Assembly (NCBI RefSeq): GCF_028769735.1
Contig: NC_088170.1
Location: 65,201,085-65,265,084 of the forward strand
DNA length: 64,000 bases
Source: Zonotrichia leucophrys gambelii
Taxonomy: Eukaryota; Chordata; Aves; Passeriformes; Passerellidae
Direction of reading: 5' to 3'
Under the pieces are notes generated by a model. The model saw only the letters and a list, made by a program, of their open reading frames with translations, did no database searches and was not told the DNA's origin. The position numbers and the translations under genes were made by a program. Below are positions 38,401-50,283 of this stretch, piece by piece. The first letter of the stretch is position 1, and the number at the start of each line of letters is the position of its first letter.

Positions 38401-40394
38401 CATTTCCTACCAATAGTTACAGCATGCAAAGCAAGTTCCCTTTTGGAGATTTTTCTGGCCTGCCCTTAAACCAGAGTGAGTGAGAAGCCACCACACACCC
38501 AGCTCAGTCAGCCACGCTACAAGAGTGCTGCCCTGGGGGCCAGAAGGTCTTTGTCCCACTGCCCTAAATCCAGCAGAACCCAGACAGAGCTCCAAGAAAT
38601 GTAGCACCAGAAAACAAGAGGATGTTCTCTTCTCTGGACCACAGTCACACTTTGTCTGTCATTGTAACAAAATGTGTGAGACAAGGAAATAGTGATAGAA
38701 AGTACATGTGCTCTGGAAATGTCACCATCAAGTCTTAAGTTAATGTCACTTGGATTAGAGGGGGCTGTTCACATCAGCTGGAAATGTGGCCAACAAACTA
38801 AGACTGACAGTAGGTACGAAGCCAGTCTGCATGCTATTCAGTTTGAAATATTTTCCTATTTTCTCACTGCAGCTGTATTTATTAAATACGTGCTCAGCAC
38901 ACAGCCACTGTGAGCTTTTTCAGTGTCTAGCCAATGCAGTATCTGGCCCTGTATTTTAGATGTAGTGATACTGAAACTTTAGATACCTGAGGCTACAATA
39001 AAGACTGTTAAACATTTTTCTTTTCTGTGTGAAACTCGAGAAAGCAGTTGATCTACACAATAGCCTATTCTGCATTCTTGAAGGCTTATTGGTAAAGGTT
39101 TGATCTACAGCCGAACCCTCCTGGGTTGGGCAGCCCAGGGCAAAAGAGGCCTTTGTGTAATGTACTTCACTGAAGTTTTTTAACAAAATAGATTACCAGC
39201 AAAAGCGATATTTTGCTAGCCCAAGTGTGCCTAAGGACTTTGCCTGCATAAGAAAAGCTGATTTAAAAAAAAAAAAAACCAAACACAACCAAGCAAAGAA
39301 CAAAATACAGTAAGTTACTTCTCACCAATGATCTGGAAAATGACACTGCAAGCAGAAGCAGGAGTCCTGTGTTAGACTTTCTCTAGCAGCAGATCAAAGT
39401 CTCCCCCTTCTCATGGGTGTTTGCTCTTTCTGCTGTAACTTACTGCTCTTCACAGGGCACATAATATAAACCTCATTTACTCACTTTTATTTTTTCTTAC
39501 CTTGCATGTTTTTCTTTCTTTTACCTGGAGTTCTGTTTCTAATCCATCTCCCAGATGAATGGGCACACAAGTTTTGGGGACTGGGGAATGGATTTGAGTT
39601 TGGACAGGATGAGGAAGGACAGGAGCCCCTTCACTTGCTACTGCTTAGATAAATCATCCCCTGATATCCTAGACTGTATGTCTGACACTGGTGCTTGGAG
39701 CCTGCAGTATGAGCTTTCCTTGGGTGAGACAGTTTTACCTCCCTGATGGTTATCACCAGTGGGTAATAAATCCAGTGATGTTTCTAAGTGACCTTTTAAA
39801 GTGAAGACCACTTAATTATCTATAGGACACTGATTCAGAAAAAAAAAATTCTATATATTTTTTCAAAGCACATGATGTTAAGGATGTTTTTTAATTGCAT
39901 AAAAATTAGAAAAGCATCCTTTAATAGACTTTCAAATCTATGTGAGGCCTTGCAGGAATTAAAAAGTGTCTTGAAGTGAAACTATGGCAACTCAGTAGGG
40001 GTCAGCTCTGGCAGCTAAAAAAACCCTAAAGACCAACAAGTTTAAGTCTTTGTCTATGACACAGCCAAGGAGAGGCTGCTGCTCCTTTGGGCATGCAGCA
40101 TTTGCCAGGCAAGGGCCAAGCAGCGACCAAGGGCTGCCCAGGTCAGGGTGTTGAGCCCAGATGGCCTCACTCCCCCCTTTCCCTTTTCCTCTGCCTGGTA
40201 CTGGTGGGGATGCCCCATTAACACATTAAGCAGGACTACAAGGAGCAGCTTGCTGGTTATTTTTAGTGAGGGGGAATAGAAAGGATCTAAAAATGTATTT
40301 GTGCCTGGCAGGGTTGATCTGCAAAACGAATCCTTTGCATTTCTTTGCATCTTCCATCTGTGATTTCACAGTTAATTGACTTATCCATGCAATG

Positions 40395-40535
40395 TTCCTC
40401 TGAGGTATAGATTATCTTCAGTTTCATAGTGATAAACCCAAGTGCATTGGGGTTTGAGATGGAACTTGCCCTAAACCCTCAAGGGATTACAAGGCAGAGA
40501 ACAGAGTAGACCTGGGTCCCCCCTTTGCACCCCAG
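40395..40535 (-). mobile_element. Possible MIR-like SINE fragment
   Basis: Reading the plus strand, CTCTGAGGTATAGATTATCT, then TCAGTTTCATAGTGATAAAC, GAACTTGCCCTAAACC, GGCAGAGAACAGAGTAGACC and TGGGTCCC occur in the order expected for an antisense MIR. Several segments in the right order make this the better of the MIR candidates here, though heavily diverged. Boundaries are approximate. Confidence 0.5.
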
Positions 40536-43500
40536 GGTGGGTTCCTTTTCCCCATGGAGACACACATCAAGTCATGCTCCACAAGGCAACAAACTACCAC
40601 CAGTGCCCCTCACCACTGCCCAAAAACTTCAGCAGGGACTTCATGCCCAGAGCATGAAGTGTGGAGCTGCTCTTGTCCCACTCGTGTGAGCCCTGAGGTG
40701 CAAGTCAGGCCACTGCTCCTGGACAGATGCCACAGCCCCCATCATTGGCTGGGTTTATTTTTAGCTGTCCCAGCTCAATATCCACGCAGCGGCAGTGACC
40801 GCATCGACTGCGCTGATGCTTTGGAGATCAATGTGTGTAACAGCCCTGGCTACTGCTCTGGGGGTGATCAGAGCTCCATCCTCCACTTCTAGGGCTGAAC
40901 TTCATCCCTCTGGAAGCTGTGGGTGGCTCTCACCTGTTACATGTTTTGCATAACTCTTGTAAAGACTCACAGAAAACAAGCATCAGCTGCCTTTGGATCA
41001 ACAGCACACAAGCCCCCCATACCAGGGATTTCTTTCCTTGGCTAAATTGACTTCTTCCCCAGAACTTGAACTGTGTTTTTGCACAATGATGATGCCTTTT
41101 AGATTGTTTTTAATAAGCAAAGTAAGATGAAGAGGGAAGGAGAGCTAAGAAGTGGTCATATCGTCACAAATGCAGGTGAGGAAACACTTCACAGGAAATT
41201 TGGAGGAAAGTTGGGTGCCTAGCAGTCATTACATTCAGGTGATGCTGAGACTTCATATAATGTTAATTAACGGTTTAATTTATTGAACTTTGCAAAGTTA
41301 ATGACCTTTGCAAATGTCCCAAAAAAAAGGTTTTGGGAAGATCTCAGGTTTCTGACACATATTGTGGAGCACCTACCATTATTTTAAAAAGTTCAGCTCC
41401 ATCATCACAGTGATTGCTTTTCTTATTGCATGCAAGGTATTTCAGATGGGCAATCAGGGTGTTAGGATAATGAGCAGAAACCTTAATGAGATGCTGTCAT
41501 CCTTATTTCTGCCAGGATTGTGGCACAAGAAACACACAAAAAACTACATTTTTCTTAGGCAGTTAGGGCACATGTCACCTTTTCCTAGCACAGGTCAAGG
41601 GAACTGAGCCTTAGCCTTAGAAGTGTCAGTTCATGCCACTTATTTTAATGAAATTATAATGGACCAGCTAAGCTGGAGCCAGTCACACTGCAGATATTTG
41701 AAGTTGGCTGAGATGAATCCCACCTCTGACATGTCTTGGTGAGTTTTCTTGTTGTTTCCAGATAAAGAAAGACTGGGATCCCTGAATTTTAACAGCATCT
41801 AATAGTGCCATAAAATCCAGCATTGGATATTAATTCAAATGAGGCTTTTATGCAAGTGGAGATTGTTGTTTAAATCAGGCTGAAAACAGGCTGATGATAT
41901 ATATTCATTATATTTAGAAGCTCTCCTGTGCCTTGCTAGGGATGCTGTGCTGGCATCTTAATTTTCTATCCTTATTGACATCCTGGGAGATGCATAAATG
42001 TCCCATTACCCCTGTCCTAAGGAACTGAATCTGGGAATTTTGTGAAACGGTTTGAGAGGACCAAGAGTTTGAATAAGCTGAATGGATTCAAAAAAAAACT
42101 CTGATTTTTTAGCTCTTGTTTTCTTTCCAGTGTCAGAGAAGCCTTGGTTAGAAACAACCACAGCTGTGACATGCAGTGACCAGTAGCTGGGTGGCCAAAG
42201 GCATCATCAGGGGGGCTTGGAGCACAGAGAGGACCCAAGGAAGGGCTGAAACAGCCATGGGCACAGCTGGAAATATCCACTACAGCATAAGGAACATGCT
42301 ACCAACATCACCTTTATTTGGGGCAGGCATGGGAGCCCCAGATGGGAAAGGGAAGGGATGTCTGGCTCCTACCCCAGGAGGTAAATCTAAGGCATAGGGA
42401 TGGCTCTGAGTTTCAGGCAGTTCTTGGGTTCTAGAGGGTGGGACTCATTAGGGATGGACAGACGAATATAAAAATGCCAAAAATGAAAAAAATGTTCACA
42501 AAGAAAAACAGTATCATGTTTCCCTTGGTCCTGTGCTCTGGCTTCTGATTATGTCCTGTGAAGCATCCATCAAACAAGGGGAGTGCAAGATCTACCTCAG
42601 ACTCTGTCATCCAGGGGATCCTCCTGCCTACAGGGTGTTTTACATGCAGAAATACCTTCTGAGACCTGCAAAGTTCTGCCCCAGCCTTCACCCTCAGAGG
42701 GATGAAAACTGCACACACACTTTGGAGAAGAGATGGTCTCTGGTGGCTCTTTTCATTTGGGGTTGTGATTTGGATCAAAACCCAACCTTTAAAGATTAAA
42801 AAAATCTCTGCACAAAATAATATTTTATGAGACTCCTTTGGGGCAACCCCAGATTATTATTATTTATTATAATTATTATTATTTTTTACTCTCGCAACCC
42901 CTTTCTTACCCTTGCTCCATCTTTAATTTTTGCCTCATGCTGAGCCCTTCTGTTCATTCCCTCCTTTTCTCCTCTTCCCCAGGCCAAAATACCACAGTCC
43001 AGGATTTGCAGACTTGTAACAATATTACACTTCAGAAAAATGGCTATTTTTCTCTTAATGCCTTGTCTGTCTGCTCTGTGAGAGCTGGTCTTCTCTTCTA
43101 GCACACACAGAGATGTGTCCAGAGAGCACCAAGTGCATTTATAAGCATTTGCAGAGTATCTGGGAGTCACTTTGCATCAGAGCTTGTGATCTTACAGACA
43201 TGAGGTGGCTATAATCAAGTTTCTAACTGAGAGCATAATAGCTGTGCTTTAGCAGAGCTGTAGCTTTGGGAAATCGTGTTTTATTTGACTGAGATATTTA
43301 CAGGGATGGGATTGCAGCCCTTTACATTGGAAAAGCAGCTTCTCTTACCCTGTTCTGTTGATTTCTTCCTGCAAACCAAACACAAACACTCAGTGTTTGT
43401 TGCTTTCTGTATCGTGCCCTGTTTGAATGGTTACTGAAGTGGATGAATAAATCATCTGACTGTTGAAACTGCACACACAGACCTAATGCTCTACTGAAAG

Positions 43501-43770
43501 CCTTTGTGTGTGTTTTGACTGTTAACGTCCAGAACAGCAAATACACCAAGCAGCAAAAGGAAAATATAGCTCAGTTGCTATTTAGGGAAGGAATTCTTCA
43601 TATTTCCAGCACATGTTTTGTTAGAAGACTGAGAAGGATGCTCAGCCTCATGGTTGTACCTGCTGGGAGCCAGGACTGCCAGAGGCCATTTTCTCTGCTG
43701 GGGCAAAGATTTTGCATAGTAATTCTCAATTTGAGTCTGTGACCCCCCATCTCTTACAACTCTCATTTTT

Positions 43771-43808
43771 CATCTGTAGATCCTCAAATCATCTATAGAT
43801 CCTCCCAG
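43771..43808. repeat. 19-bp tandem duplication
   Basis: Two adjacent 19-bp units, both opening CATCT and containing TAGATCCTC, match at about 15 of 19 positions. It is a local replication-slippage duplication. Confidence 0.75.
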
Positions 43809-45006
43809 TGAGCCAGGATGAAGGCAAGAAAAAAGAAGGCAGACAGAACCTTGCCCAAGCCACTGAGCCAGACCCTGATCCTAGGAATCTGCTTCTTCAA
43901 ACACAGCAGTCCCCATCTCTGCTGAGATGGTTCATTTATGTGAGAGAGGCAGCTTTACCTTCCCAAACTGCCACACTGGCTTAGCAGGAATCATGATAAC
44001 AATGGCTGAGATCACTGATGTGTCATAGAGATAAATGCCTTCCAGTTATTGGAGGAGGATGGACAGACCCTGATGGTCCTGCCAAGCAGGGCAGGATGCT
44101 GAACTGGCTTTGGGGTAACCCAGTCCTCTCAGACTTGTACAATGACCTACGGTCCTCAGAAATGACCTTTTTATGTCTGCCATCCAGATTTGGGAGGCAG
44201 CTAAGTCAGCCTTATTAACACCTCGAGATTTTAATATTCATCATACTGTTTTTGCTTTTGTGGAAAAAAGCAGGTCACTAGAGCCTTAAAGATGAACTCC
44301 AGTAAAACAGCTCGAGTTTCTAACCCTTGCTGGAATTGGTGCCATGTAAGGCTAAGTGGCAAATCATTTTGAAAGCACTTACTCATGCAAATGCTGCATC
44401 ATGGAACAGCTTGCACAGAGCAGGGGTGTGTCCCCTCTGAACCTCCTCAGAAGCAAGTCCCTCTCCTTGAGAACACACAGAGCAGATCTCAAAGGCCTGC
44501 ACTGGCAATCTTGGAGGGGAAAACCTTTCTCCATTTTGAAAATACGCCCTACAACCAGCAACAAATAAACACAGCTCAAATTTGTCAGTGCTGCCAAAGC
44601 AACACACCCAGTACAGCACTGCTCCTCCCTTTGCATCACTGACAAAGCTGCCAGCTGAATTCTGCCTCTATCCTTGGTGCCTTGGCCTGGTACCAAGCAG
44701 GAAGCACACAGATAAGCTCTTGGGATCCCAACGGCTTTTGGAGGGCTGCTAAGCTCAAAAAAGAGCCCAGTGCCTTGCTACTGGCTACTAAAAAGGACAC
44801 ATTTCACTCTTTAAATCCTTGCCACAATTCTGGCCTTTCTGAGAACAAAGCTTTATATGTGCCAGGAGATTGCTTCAGAATGAGATGTGATACATCACAA
44901 TTTTTAACCTTGTTTATAACCTAATCTGTAGCTAAAGAGGAGATTGAAGAGGAAGTGCCAACCCAGAGAGGATGCACCCAGCCATCAGCATTGGCTAGAT
45001 GCATGA

Positions 45007-45050
45007 CTTAAACTGGCCTTAAACATGGCCTTAAAATGGCCTTAAACTGC
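45007..45050. repeat. Short tandem repeat of a CCTTAAACTGG-like unit
   Basis: Four units of 10-12 bp: CTTAAACTGG, CCTTAAACATGG, CCTTAAAATGG and CCTTAAACTGC. The last unit and its right flank recur at 48.84 kb (see findings). Confidence 0.75.
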
Positions 45051-45485
45051 AATATCTGCCCACAGGCTGTGCCAGGCTGCATCCTCCTGGCACCTCTGGA
45101 GATGGGAGAACCCAGGCTGGCAGTGCTGGGAGCTGCACCCACATTGGTGGGCACCTCCTCCCTATACCACCCCAGCCAGTGCTGTTCTCACTTCTCTTTG
45201 CCATCCTCAAAAAAAAAAAATCAGTTTGTTCATCACCAGGAGGTGCCAAATCTGCCTGCACAGCCTGGGCAGTAGCAGGTGGGATTCACCACCATGTCCA
45301 GCACATCTGCTTTTTTTAAAATGTGTCATAAAAAAGATATTAAAAAATGTGTCGTAAAATAAAGTATTAAGTTATTAACAGCTTGGGCTTTTGGGTGGTT
45401 AGACGCCTTTCTTTCACTCCTGACAATTTAGGGGAAAAGGACAGAAGAAAGGATTTTCAGGACGTTTTCAGGTGTGTATTTTTCC

Positions 45486-45501
45486 TGAATGAATGAATGA
45501 A
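45486..45501. repeat. (TGAA)n microsatellite
   Basis: About four TGAA units. It is a short simple repeat. Confidence 0.75.
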
Positions 45502-45839
45502 AGTTAGATTGATTGGTTAATTAATCTATTTTCTGCAGCACAGGGAATGAATTGTTGAAAGCAGGTATTTTTAATCAGTGAGGACCAAAACAAAGCCCTA
45601 AAAGGAACAGGTTCTTGCAGAGCATGAGCAAATCTTTCCCTTTTTTAGGTAACCCATGAAAAGTTTGCTGTCATGAAAAGCAAAGGAAACCTGGCGAAGC
45701 AGTGATGAGAGAAGCACAGCAGCAATAATATTCAAACCATTTGGAAGCAAATGTTGTGCTTATGAGAGTATGCAACAAAAAAATAAAAAATAAAAAAAAA
45801 CAAGCATGAAAGGCACTCCGGGTGTTAAATATTCATTAG

Positions 45840-46060
45840 TATTCCCCGCACCGCCTGTTCTAAATATAAGATAGGTTTCAGCACAGCCCTGGTGTGTGCC
45901 TGGGATGTTTCCCCTCCCCTGTAGGATGCTGCAGCCACTCAGCTGGCGGGGCGTCGCCATGGCAACAGCCCGATGCCGCCTTTTGTTGGATGAATGAATG
46001 GAGTGACCGGAGCCGAGGTCGGCCGGGGGCACACGGGCAGGGCAGGCTGAGCGGCCATTG
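45840..46060. promoter_or_regulatory. CpG-enriched patch with MEF2 and RFX X-box sites
   Basis: CpG density rises sharply over about 45.83-46.05 kb. A MEF2 consensus, CTAAATATAA, lies at 45860-45869. A full X-box, GTCGCCATGGCAAC, lies at 45953-45966; it fits the RFX consensus GTNRCC-N2-RGYAAC in both half-sites. A CRE/TATA or clear transcript is not visible. The minus-strand frame starting at the ATG in the X-box has no recognisable domain. It may be a distal enhancer or minor promoter about 4.5 kb upstream of the CpG island. Motif matches are seen; function is inferred. Confidence 0.4.
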
Positions 46061-46638
46061 TCCCTGTCACAGGAGGCAGGAGGAGCTGGCAGCTCTTTGC
46101 ATCACACAGCAGCGGAGACAGGGTCCAAATCCAAACCCTCTCTGTTTTTCGGGCCTGGTACAGGCAGCACAACTTGGATCTGGGCTGGCATCCCCACCCC
46201 GAAGGTTAGGAAGTGTTCAGCTTACAGAATTTTATCCCAGCCTGGATGCACCCATAAGGGGTGAACAAGAAGAAAACTGAGGGCTCAAATGCATACCACA
46301 GAGTTCAGCTGTTTTAAGGACCCTCAGCCAGTAGTCTGACAGTGAACATCAGGATTTTTGGGGTCATAATGATTTTTGGGGCCATTTTTCCTAGGGCAAG
46401 ATTAAGCTCTGGATACAGGCATCTAAATTCAGCCATTTATCTACCTGGCTAAATATCAGGAGAATCTCTTCTCTCTTTCTGGTCCGTGGAGGTTTGTCGA
46501 GGTAGTCAGCAGAGCCTGGAAAGAGATGGAGCTCCAAGGCTGGAGCCAGGTAGGACATACCAGGTTCCACATAGATATCTGCCTTGGTCTGCTGTCTAGA
46601 GTCCAGCAGATATTTAAATTATGACAATATAAGAGGAG
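46061..46638. other. Non-coding interval between CpG patch and LTR
   Basis: No gene, RNA or named repeat is seen. Composition shifts from GC-rich at the left to AT-rich at the LTR boundary. Confidence 0.5.
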
Positions 46639-47023
46639 TTTAATGGTGTTCACAGGGGTTCTTGGATGAGGGAAGAGATCTGGCTCCATGTTTCAGAAGG
46701 CTTGATTTATTATTTGATTATATATATTACATTAAAACTATACTAAAAGAAGAGAAGAAAAGGTTTCATCAGAAGGCTAGCTAAGCTAAGAATAGAAAGG
46801 CAAAGAATGACAGCAAAGGCTTCTGTCTCGGACAGAGAGTCCAAGCCAGCTGATTGTGATTGGCCATTAATTAGAAGCAGCTCTATGAGACCAATCACAG
46901 ATGCACCTGTTGCATTCCACAGCAGCAGATAATCTTTGTTTACATTTTGTTCCTGAGGCCTCTCAGACTCTCAGGAGGAAAAATCCTAAGGAAAGGATTT
47001 TTCATTAAAAGATATCTGCGACA
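46639..47023 (-). mobile_element. Solo LTR, possibly class II (ERVK-like)
   Basis: On the minus strand the element opens TGTCGCAGATATC at 47023 and runs about 385 bp. An AATAAA hexamer lies at 46711-46706 with about 70 bp of R/U5 after it. An AT-rich TATA-like stretch is just upstream. The downstream end is less clear because the terminal CA appears mutated. Flanks GAGGAG (46633-46638) and GAGGGG (47024-47029) match at 5 of 6, which fits a six-base target-site duplication as made by class II elements. No internal retroviral genes flank it. I recognise the type from passerine genomes but give no family name. Confidence 0.75.
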
Positions 47024-47457
47024 GAGGGGATTGCAAGGTTTCTCACTCCCATGACTAGTTAAGGGTGATTATGTTCCCATATATTCCAGGATATGGTGGT
47101 TTGAATCCATGGCAGGGACCTCTGCAACACCTGTGCAAACCAGACAAGTGGGTGTCTTCTTCTTCAGATGGAGAGCCTGAGATACACTGGGTGTAGCTGC
47201 CCAGGATCTGAGTCAAGTGCTGCTCCCCTCTCCAGAAATAGAATGAGGATGCAAGTGTTCACATGCTCCCTTTGCCTGTGCAGTGCCTTTGATGTGAAAT
47301 GGCAGGAGCAGAGGCTGCAGAACGAGTCTGCAGTCATTTGAGCATTGCTGTGAGTGGCAGCCCAGCAGAGGAACGAGGTGTCAGACCATGGCACACGCTG
47401 CTGGGACACTGCTCCCCCAGCTACAGCAACCAAAGCTCTCATTTTGAAGTCAAGATA

Positions 47458-47519
47458 AACTTCCTTGGCTCCCACAATTTTAGATGAACTTCCTTGGCTC
47501 GCTCCTACAATTTTAGTTG
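47458..47519. repeat. Imperfect tandem duplication of about 30 bp
   Basis: Two adjacent copies, both starting AACTTCCTTGGCTC and containing ACAATTTTAG. The second copy (47487-47519) carries about four extra bases. It creates the repeated KIVGA segment in the chance minus-strand frame. Confidence 0.8.
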
Positions 47520-48186
47520 CAAAATTACTGCTCTGAACATGAAGGAGGGGTTGCAAGCAGTCTGGAGCACACCAAGTGTTCATCCTGCTCCTGTAGCACA
47601 AGGAGGACAGGCTGGTGGCTGCACAGGCTAAAGCAGAGCATCTGCCAAGGTGCTGGTACAGCTCCAGTCCCACCTGGTGCCTGGAGTTTGAGAGGAAGAT
47701 GATGTGATGCGCAATACCCATCCACCCAGTGATGCTCCAGCTCTTACAGGAGATTCCCAAGGAGCCAGGACAAAACTACACTCAGCCAGAACCCCTGGGG
47801 TCCCCTGGCCCCACTGGTGAGGGGGGATGTGAACAGACCTTGCTGTCACACACCACTTCAGCTGTGGCTCATGGTAAAGCCATGCAGGAGCTCATAACTG
47901 ATAACCAGAGCATCCTTGGGATGCAGCTGGGGGTCACAGCTTGCACTCCCTGGATGGGGAGACTCACTGCTGGCTCACAGCCACTGGTGCTGCTCAAACA
48001 GCACCATACTCTTTCCCAGTCCTGCTCATCCTGCTGAGCTGGGCTCTGCTCTGACTCATGCAGTATCAGCACAATTCCCAATCCATTCAGATCAGAGAGG
48101 CTTTGAGTGCTGCTGAACCAGAAAGGCCCCAGCTTGCTTTTCTGGTCCCAGACTGAATTATTCTTTTGGACTTTAGGAGAAATGCC

Positions 48187-48203
48187 TTTTTTTTTTTTTT
48201 TTT
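48187..48203. repeat. Poly-T run
   Basis: Seventeen consecutive T residues. No poly-A-tailed retrocopy on the minus strand is recognisable beside it. Confidence 0.85.
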
Positions 48204-50192
48204 GCCTGTAAACAGAGATAACACAGGGAAGCTCATGAGACACTGTGGTGTAGCCTAGTTCAAAGCAGAGCTGAGTTTTAAGAGACCTGGGTGTTCATCC
48301 ACTGCCATAGGTGCATCACCCACATTATCATATTGCATTAAACCTGGACCACCTGACCTGACATCTCCAAAATACCCAAAAACTCCTCTCCCTTTATGTT
48401 CCTCTTGAGGCTGTGGGCAGTCAAATTCCCCTGACAATTTGGACAAGATGATGTTTCACAGATGCAGACAGACTTGTAAACCTTTCCTCAGAGCCTGGCA
48501 CAATGCTGTACAGCAGAAATATCACAATAGCCTGTCTTACTGGAGCCTGGAATTCCTGCTGCCATTTATTCAGAGTCTTATTAAAGTCTTGGAAATACCA
48601 ATAGCAAAACACTTTTATATACAGCCAGCAAGAAATGGATGAGCCTGCCAGCATTCTACAGTCTCTTTAGCTCTGGAAAACTTATCTCAGCCTTCAGTAT
48701 GATATGATCAGATTCGTCCAGGTTTGATAAGAACCTGACTTTGGTTGAGAACATTTAATTCTGTTTGAAATTAATATTAATCACTGTAGGAGGCACCTCC
48801 CCTCCCTGTTTTTACCCCATAAAAATAATAAGAAAAATTGCCTTAAACTGCAATATCTACATGGTCTAAAGGTCTGGAAGAGATAGAGAAGAAAAGGGAT
48901 GTGTGGGGTTAAGCACCCTCATGTATGTCACTGTCCGGGAGCACTTCTGCTGGGGCTTGAAGGGCAGGAGTTTTGTCTGTCTCTGGGTTCATGCCAGTCT
49001 TTGCACCCTGGGATACCCTGAACCAACCATGAACATTTTCCGTTGCTCCTTATCAGTGTAGCCCCCGGGAGCCAGGGCTGACCATGAAGGATAGGTGGGA
49101 TCAGAGATGGTCCCTGGTGTGAGCAGCCAATCTCTTTGAGAAAGAACTGGTCTCTCTTTTTGGTTTTGCAGGAGCCTCAGTGGCTGGCTTGGACCAGAAT
49201 GCAGAGTTTTAGATGGTGAAAGCTAATTGAGGTGAATCCCCATCATCATCCAGAGAACATGTGGTATTTTCAGGAGTTAACCAGACCCAGTTCAGTGCAT
49301 GAATCAGACAGCAACAGTCCCTGAGCATGCAGCTTGCAGCACGTAGCAAGAGTTGGTGTTAAAGGGCATTAGAAATTTCCACCTGTAATGTCCTCCAGCC
49401 AGCCTGACTGTGATTTTTCTAACACTGAAAATCGAGTTCTGGTGGTGTAACAGGGTTTTCAGTTTTGCTTTTGGACAGCAATTGGGTACTGGTATGTGGA
49501 AGGTTACCCCCTGGGATGAGGAAGGGAATCCTTTTTGTGTTTGTGTTAGGAAGTGGGGTGGCCCCCGGGGGAGCTGACCTTTGGAGCAGTGATGGGCAGC
49601 TGTGTTCATTTGATGGCATTTCAAAAAGGTTTTACTTTGGACTGGTCTGGTCTGGTCCTGTGGACTCAACACTGGTGTGTTTGTAGGTGTGAAGCTCCTT
49701 TTTCAGTTCAATTTTTCTGTGAAAGAGCTTCTGTCCTAGCATCACTTTGAGATGGAAAACAAAATGCATAAAGCAAGAGCAATCAGGGAATTTTCCACAA
49801 AGACACCCTCTGATCTGAATTAAAATGCTAATAGAAATGCATTCAGGGAGTACCTTTGGCTGACCAACTTTGCAGGAGTATATTCCTTTTGTTTGATGCG
49901 CTTTTCCTCCTTTCTCTCCCTGAATTCCCGGCTGACAATTGACAGGAACTCCCTTTCAGCGTGGGTTTGGTCACTCACTGGCAGCAAACGCGCCCAGCAG
50001 AAAATGCTCCAACTGTTGGCGTTTCCCGAGCAGGGAAAACCTCCTGCAAGGCTGAGGCTTGCCATGAGGATTACACCCTTTTAAGTCAGTGCCGGGGAAT
50101 CCACGATCTGCCTCGGTGACGAAGTTTTTCCTCGGCGCTTCCCTGGCTCGCAGGGAGAGCGGAGCAGCATCAGCGGCACAATAGGCAGGGCA

Positions 50193-50250
50193 GGGTCCCG
50201 CATCTCCCATCCCTGCGGGAAGGGTCCCGCACCCTCCATCCCCGCGGGAA
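50193..50250. repeat. 29-bp tandem duplication in the CpG island
   Basis: Two 29-bp copies (50193-50221 and 50222-50250), identical at 25 of 29 positions, each running from GGGTCCCGC to GCGGGAA. At the junction GCGGGA and TCCCGC form a six-base inverted repeat. It lies about 300 bp upstream of the candidate start codon. Confidence 0.8.
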
Positions 50251-50283
50251 GGGGCTGCGATCGCCCGTCCTGGGCTGGATGCA

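Larger units (their letters stand above)
34187..45839. other. Long non-coding stretch, no gene recognised
   Basis: AT-rich DNA with two possible MIR-like remnants (35.3 kb and 40.4 kb), small tandem duplications and a few palindromes. No exon with paired splice sites and recognisable protein was found. The stretch 41.6-41.9 kb is AT-rich and motif-dense, with ATATTAATTC and TATTCATTATATTTAG, but untested for conservation. Confidence 0.5.
47024..50089. other. Non-coding stretch upstream of the CpG island
   Basis: It contains the longest open frame of the window, minus strand 47164-47760, about 198 codons. That frame has no domain I recognise, no transmembrane or motif signature, and crosses a small tandem duplication; I treat it as a chance frame. 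A 17-bp poly-T is at 48187-48203. GC content rises approaching 50 kb. Confidence 0.45.

Noticed and set aside
43830..43900. CCTTGCCCAAGCCACTGAGCC taken as a MIR core
   Set aside because: Single short similarity with conflicting orientation signals on either side.
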